NCBI GenBank assembly: GCA_022376465.1 | Contig: JACDTU010000011.1 | Span: forward strand, 1,240,001-1,304,000 | From: Cubamyces lactineus | Lineage: Eukaryota > Basidiomycota > Agaricomycetes > Polyporales > Polyporaceae | DNA length: 64,000 nt | Direction of reading: 5' to 3' | Shown here: positions 61,604-64,000 of the stretch, piece after piece | How the letters are laid out: each line of letters begins with the position of its first letter | Position numbering within the stretch: position 1 is the stretch's first letter | Position numbers and translations under genes: made by a program | The notes under the pieces: model-generated | Databases searched by the model: none | Told to the model about the DNA's origin: nothing | What the model saw: only the letters and a program-made list of their open reading frames with translations

Positions 61604-64000
61604 ATGGCAAGAAGCCTCGAAATTCCCAGCACGCACAACCGTCTTGAATCCAAGCTGGCTCTCGACGAATCTTCGCCTCTCAGCAGCCTCTCTTCCACGC
61701 ATAGCACTGGCAGCTCTCCAGGCGTGCCGCTATCACGAATGCGCGATATAGCTCCTGCGCCGTCGCAGCCATCGAGCTCAGGACACCAAGCAACCGTCTC
61801 AACTTCTACGCTCCCGAGCCACACACAGGCTACTGCGTCCAAACCTCCCCGTCGCAGAATTCGACCCAAGATCGTGTTGGACCCTAACCAACCGCTCACC
61901 GCTCAGGGAAAGCCTCGGGCTCGTGTAATTGTCGCATGCAACCAGTGGTGAGTGCTACACCGTATGTATGCCATAGTGCGGACCCCTCAGATCTACCTCG
62001 GACAGCCGCGTCAGGAAAACGCGTTGCGATGGGGCGAAACCGGTATGTTTCCACTGTCGCAAACGTCCACCAGAGAACGGCGAATCGTGCTCCTATGACG
62101 TGCAAGCGGGGCGGCGAGGTCGGGATAGGGCCCCTGGGACCCGTATACGACAACCACCTGCGAAGCGCAGACGAACGTCCATGAGAGATGCCTCTCTGGA
62201 AAGCGATGTAGACAGAGACCAAACGCAAGACAGTCGGTCTAGGAGTCCTGAATCCACCATGTTGGAACTTCCGGATGCGAGTGGAGAGAGATGTGAATCA
62301 GCGTACTGGTCCGATGTTGGTACCTCTACTCGACTTAAGCGCCATTAGTCGATCATGCTAATTTGACTTGACAAGGACTGCGACTCAGATGACGATTCAT
62401 TCGCCATCGACTTCGATGACCTCTTGTGTCCTCCCGGGTTTGCTTCAACACCAGAAACAAAGCACGCAGACGGAGCAGAAGCCGAGTCGATCCCCGCCCG
62501 CCCCAGCCTCCAATTCACGCGCGAAACGTGGTGGGACGCCCTGCTCGCCTTCTACTGCTACGAAGACAGCGCGACGCCGATCCACGCGCTCTGCCTCACC
62601 GCGGACCAGTGCAACAACGCCCTCGTGCGCATTGTCGCTGATCTCCGCGCGCTCTTCCGCTCGTCGTTCTACTGGCTCAGCTTCGTCCATATCCCTCGCT
62701 TCTTCGAGAGCATCCTCGATCCTGCGCACCGCGCGTCCATGCAGCCGAGCCTGCTGCTCAGCGCGCTCGCGCTGGGAACGCTTGCCCAGAGCTCGGACGC
62801 CGATAAGGGCGCGGTAGGGAGAGCGCGTGCATTGCGGTTGCTAGAGTTCGCGGACGGGGCGCTGCAAGCCAGCCTTTCGTCGGGCTGGGTTGACGTCGGT
62901 CTGGTCAAGGCTAGCTGGGTTAGTATGGGTTCAATGTCCATTGCATCTCCCGGGTACTGACCCCGCACGAACGCAGTTGATTGTATACTTTGATATGCAA
63001 TTCCACCCATTCAAGAGCGTGGCGAGGAGCAATTCGTCGCTCGTCCTCCTCGATTCTCTCATGCGCCTGTTTAGTCTCACCAGCCTTGACGCGGACGTGA
63101 AGAGCTCGCGGTACTCCATGCCTGCCCTCGCTGCAAATGGCTTACGCGCTTCAACAAACAGCTCCAGCTCATCCCTCAGCGAGCCAATAGTTCCTGACAA
63201 TCTTGTCTTACCTCCATCTGCTTCTCCACCTCCCCTGACCTGCAACTGTGCCGAGCTGGCAATGGGCCATGACTGGCCAGAAGTGCGAGAACTCGCGCCG
63301 TCTTGGTCGGGGACCATCATGTGGCCCCGTGGCTTATCCGAGGGTGAGATGCTAAAGGAGGAATGCCGTCGTCTCGCGTGGTCAACTATAATGCTCACTG
63401 CGACGCTTAACTCGTATACCTGTGTCGTCGGCTGCGAAGACGAACCGCGGTTGAGTATCCAGGACCCCAGGAACGTAAGCTGTACACGATTGTCACTTCG
63501 CGCAGCCCAATCCCCCTGACCTCTTGATAACAGTACGCGCTCCTCTTCCCCGGAGATACGCTGGCCTTGACGGGCACGCCCGTATCAGCGAACAACCTCT
63601 GGACGCTCTACCTCCGCTCGATGCTCATCCTGCACGCGTGCATACGCGTGCGCAGGGACCCGGGGCTGAGCGACGCCGACCGTGCGCAGTTCGCGATGAG
63701 CGCGTGGCTCGAAATCGACGCGGTCGAGAGCGCGTTCGAGCGGCACACCTGCGGGCTCGAGAAGAAGTCCGGCTCCCAGGCACGCGAGATGCTCTTCAGG
63801 TGAGTGGGTGCCGTCAGAGGACCTGCAGTGCGCAGTGGCACGGTGCTGAACGCGAGCTCGCCAGCGCGCGCATGTGCATCTCGCACGAGTTTCAGCGGTA
63901 CATTCCCCAAGTTTCTACGTACGTGTTCAGGAAGGTTCTGTCGATCGCTGTGGGGTGCTAATCGTTCCCTATCTCTGTAGACGCGGAGGGAAGATTTTCT
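61604..64000 (+). CDS. Zn2Cys6 fungal-specific transcription factor (tandem copy 2, cut by window end)
   Basis: Starts MARSLEIPSTHNRLES, with a Ser/Thr-rich lead and TAQGKPRARVIVACNQC, parallel to copy 1. The zinc cluster is split by the first intron at the same codon: CNQC, then RVRKTRCDGAKPVCFHCRKR and a sixth Cys in ESCSYD, followed by RRGRDRAPGTR. The regulatory region repeats copy 1 in order: FTRETWWDALL, SFVHIPRFFESILDP, SEGEMLKEECRRLAWS, LTGTPVSANNLWTLYLRSM and ARMCISHEFQRYIPQVS. The last visible exon ends at a GTACGT donor near 63919, so the C-terminus lies beyond the window. Same family, intron positions and orientation as copy 1, hence a tandem duplicate. Confidence 0.88.

Overview
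The window is genomic DNA from a filamentous basidiomycete, most likely an Agaricomycete and perhaps a member of the Polyporales. The evidence is a GC-rich composition, genes broken by many short introns (mostly 45-90 nt, GT..AG with CTAAC/CTGAC-like branch sites), CT-rich leaders, and fungal families such as a HET-domain protein, a fungal phytochrome, an Msb2-type signalling mucin and Zn2Cys6 regulators. Gene models below were joined by hand from reading frames, splice signals and intron phase. Exon ends are reliable where phase and family agree and are flagged where they do not.

Layout. Bases 1-7,310 are gene-poor: there is one weak spliced candidate at 2.65-3.23 kb. Two tandem epoxide hydrolase copies follow (7.3-9.0 and 9.9-11.6 kb) with identical eight-exon structures and a shared promoter box. 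Next come a long acidic, repeat-rich, probably nuclear protein (12.1-14.7 kb) and a small coiled-coil gene on the minus strand (15.4-16.6 kb) that contains a perfect 103-bp tandem duplication. At 18.8-20.6 kb lies the first of four members of an unnamed cysteine-rich single-pass membrane protein family. The others are at 38.0-40.2, 41.0-42.7 and 43.3-45.3 kb.

Between the family members lie a HET-domain gene (21.4-23.6 kb), a DUG3-like glutamine amidotransferase (minus, 23.9-25.0 kb), an Msb2-like signalling mucin (26.7-30.3 kb) and a minus-strand pair encoding a D-erythronate-dehydrogenase-like SDR and a class II aldolase (31.1-34.0 kb). A complete hybrid-histidine-kinase phytochrome occupies 46.0-51.8 kb on the minus strand. 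The right end carries a QDR-like MFS transporter (54.1-56.3 kb), a small secreted protein (minus, 56.6-56.9 kb), and two tandem Zn2Cys6 transcription factors, the second cut by the window edge.

How they may work together. The 18-52 kb stretch is unusually rich in surface and environmental sensing: four receptor-like ectodomain proteins, a signalling mucin, a phytochrome and a HET protein. The most novel item is the receptor-like family. Each member has a Cys-rich ectodomain with a CCCN core, a Ser/Thr stalk and one membrane helix. Two of the tails share an SGRLPPAY motif, which fits the PPxY consensus bound by WW domains of Rsp5/NEDD4-type ubiquitin ligases. Any functional link between these genes is inference. 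The erythronate dehydrogenase/aldolase pair and the regulator pair near the MFS pump are smaller, more conventional modules.
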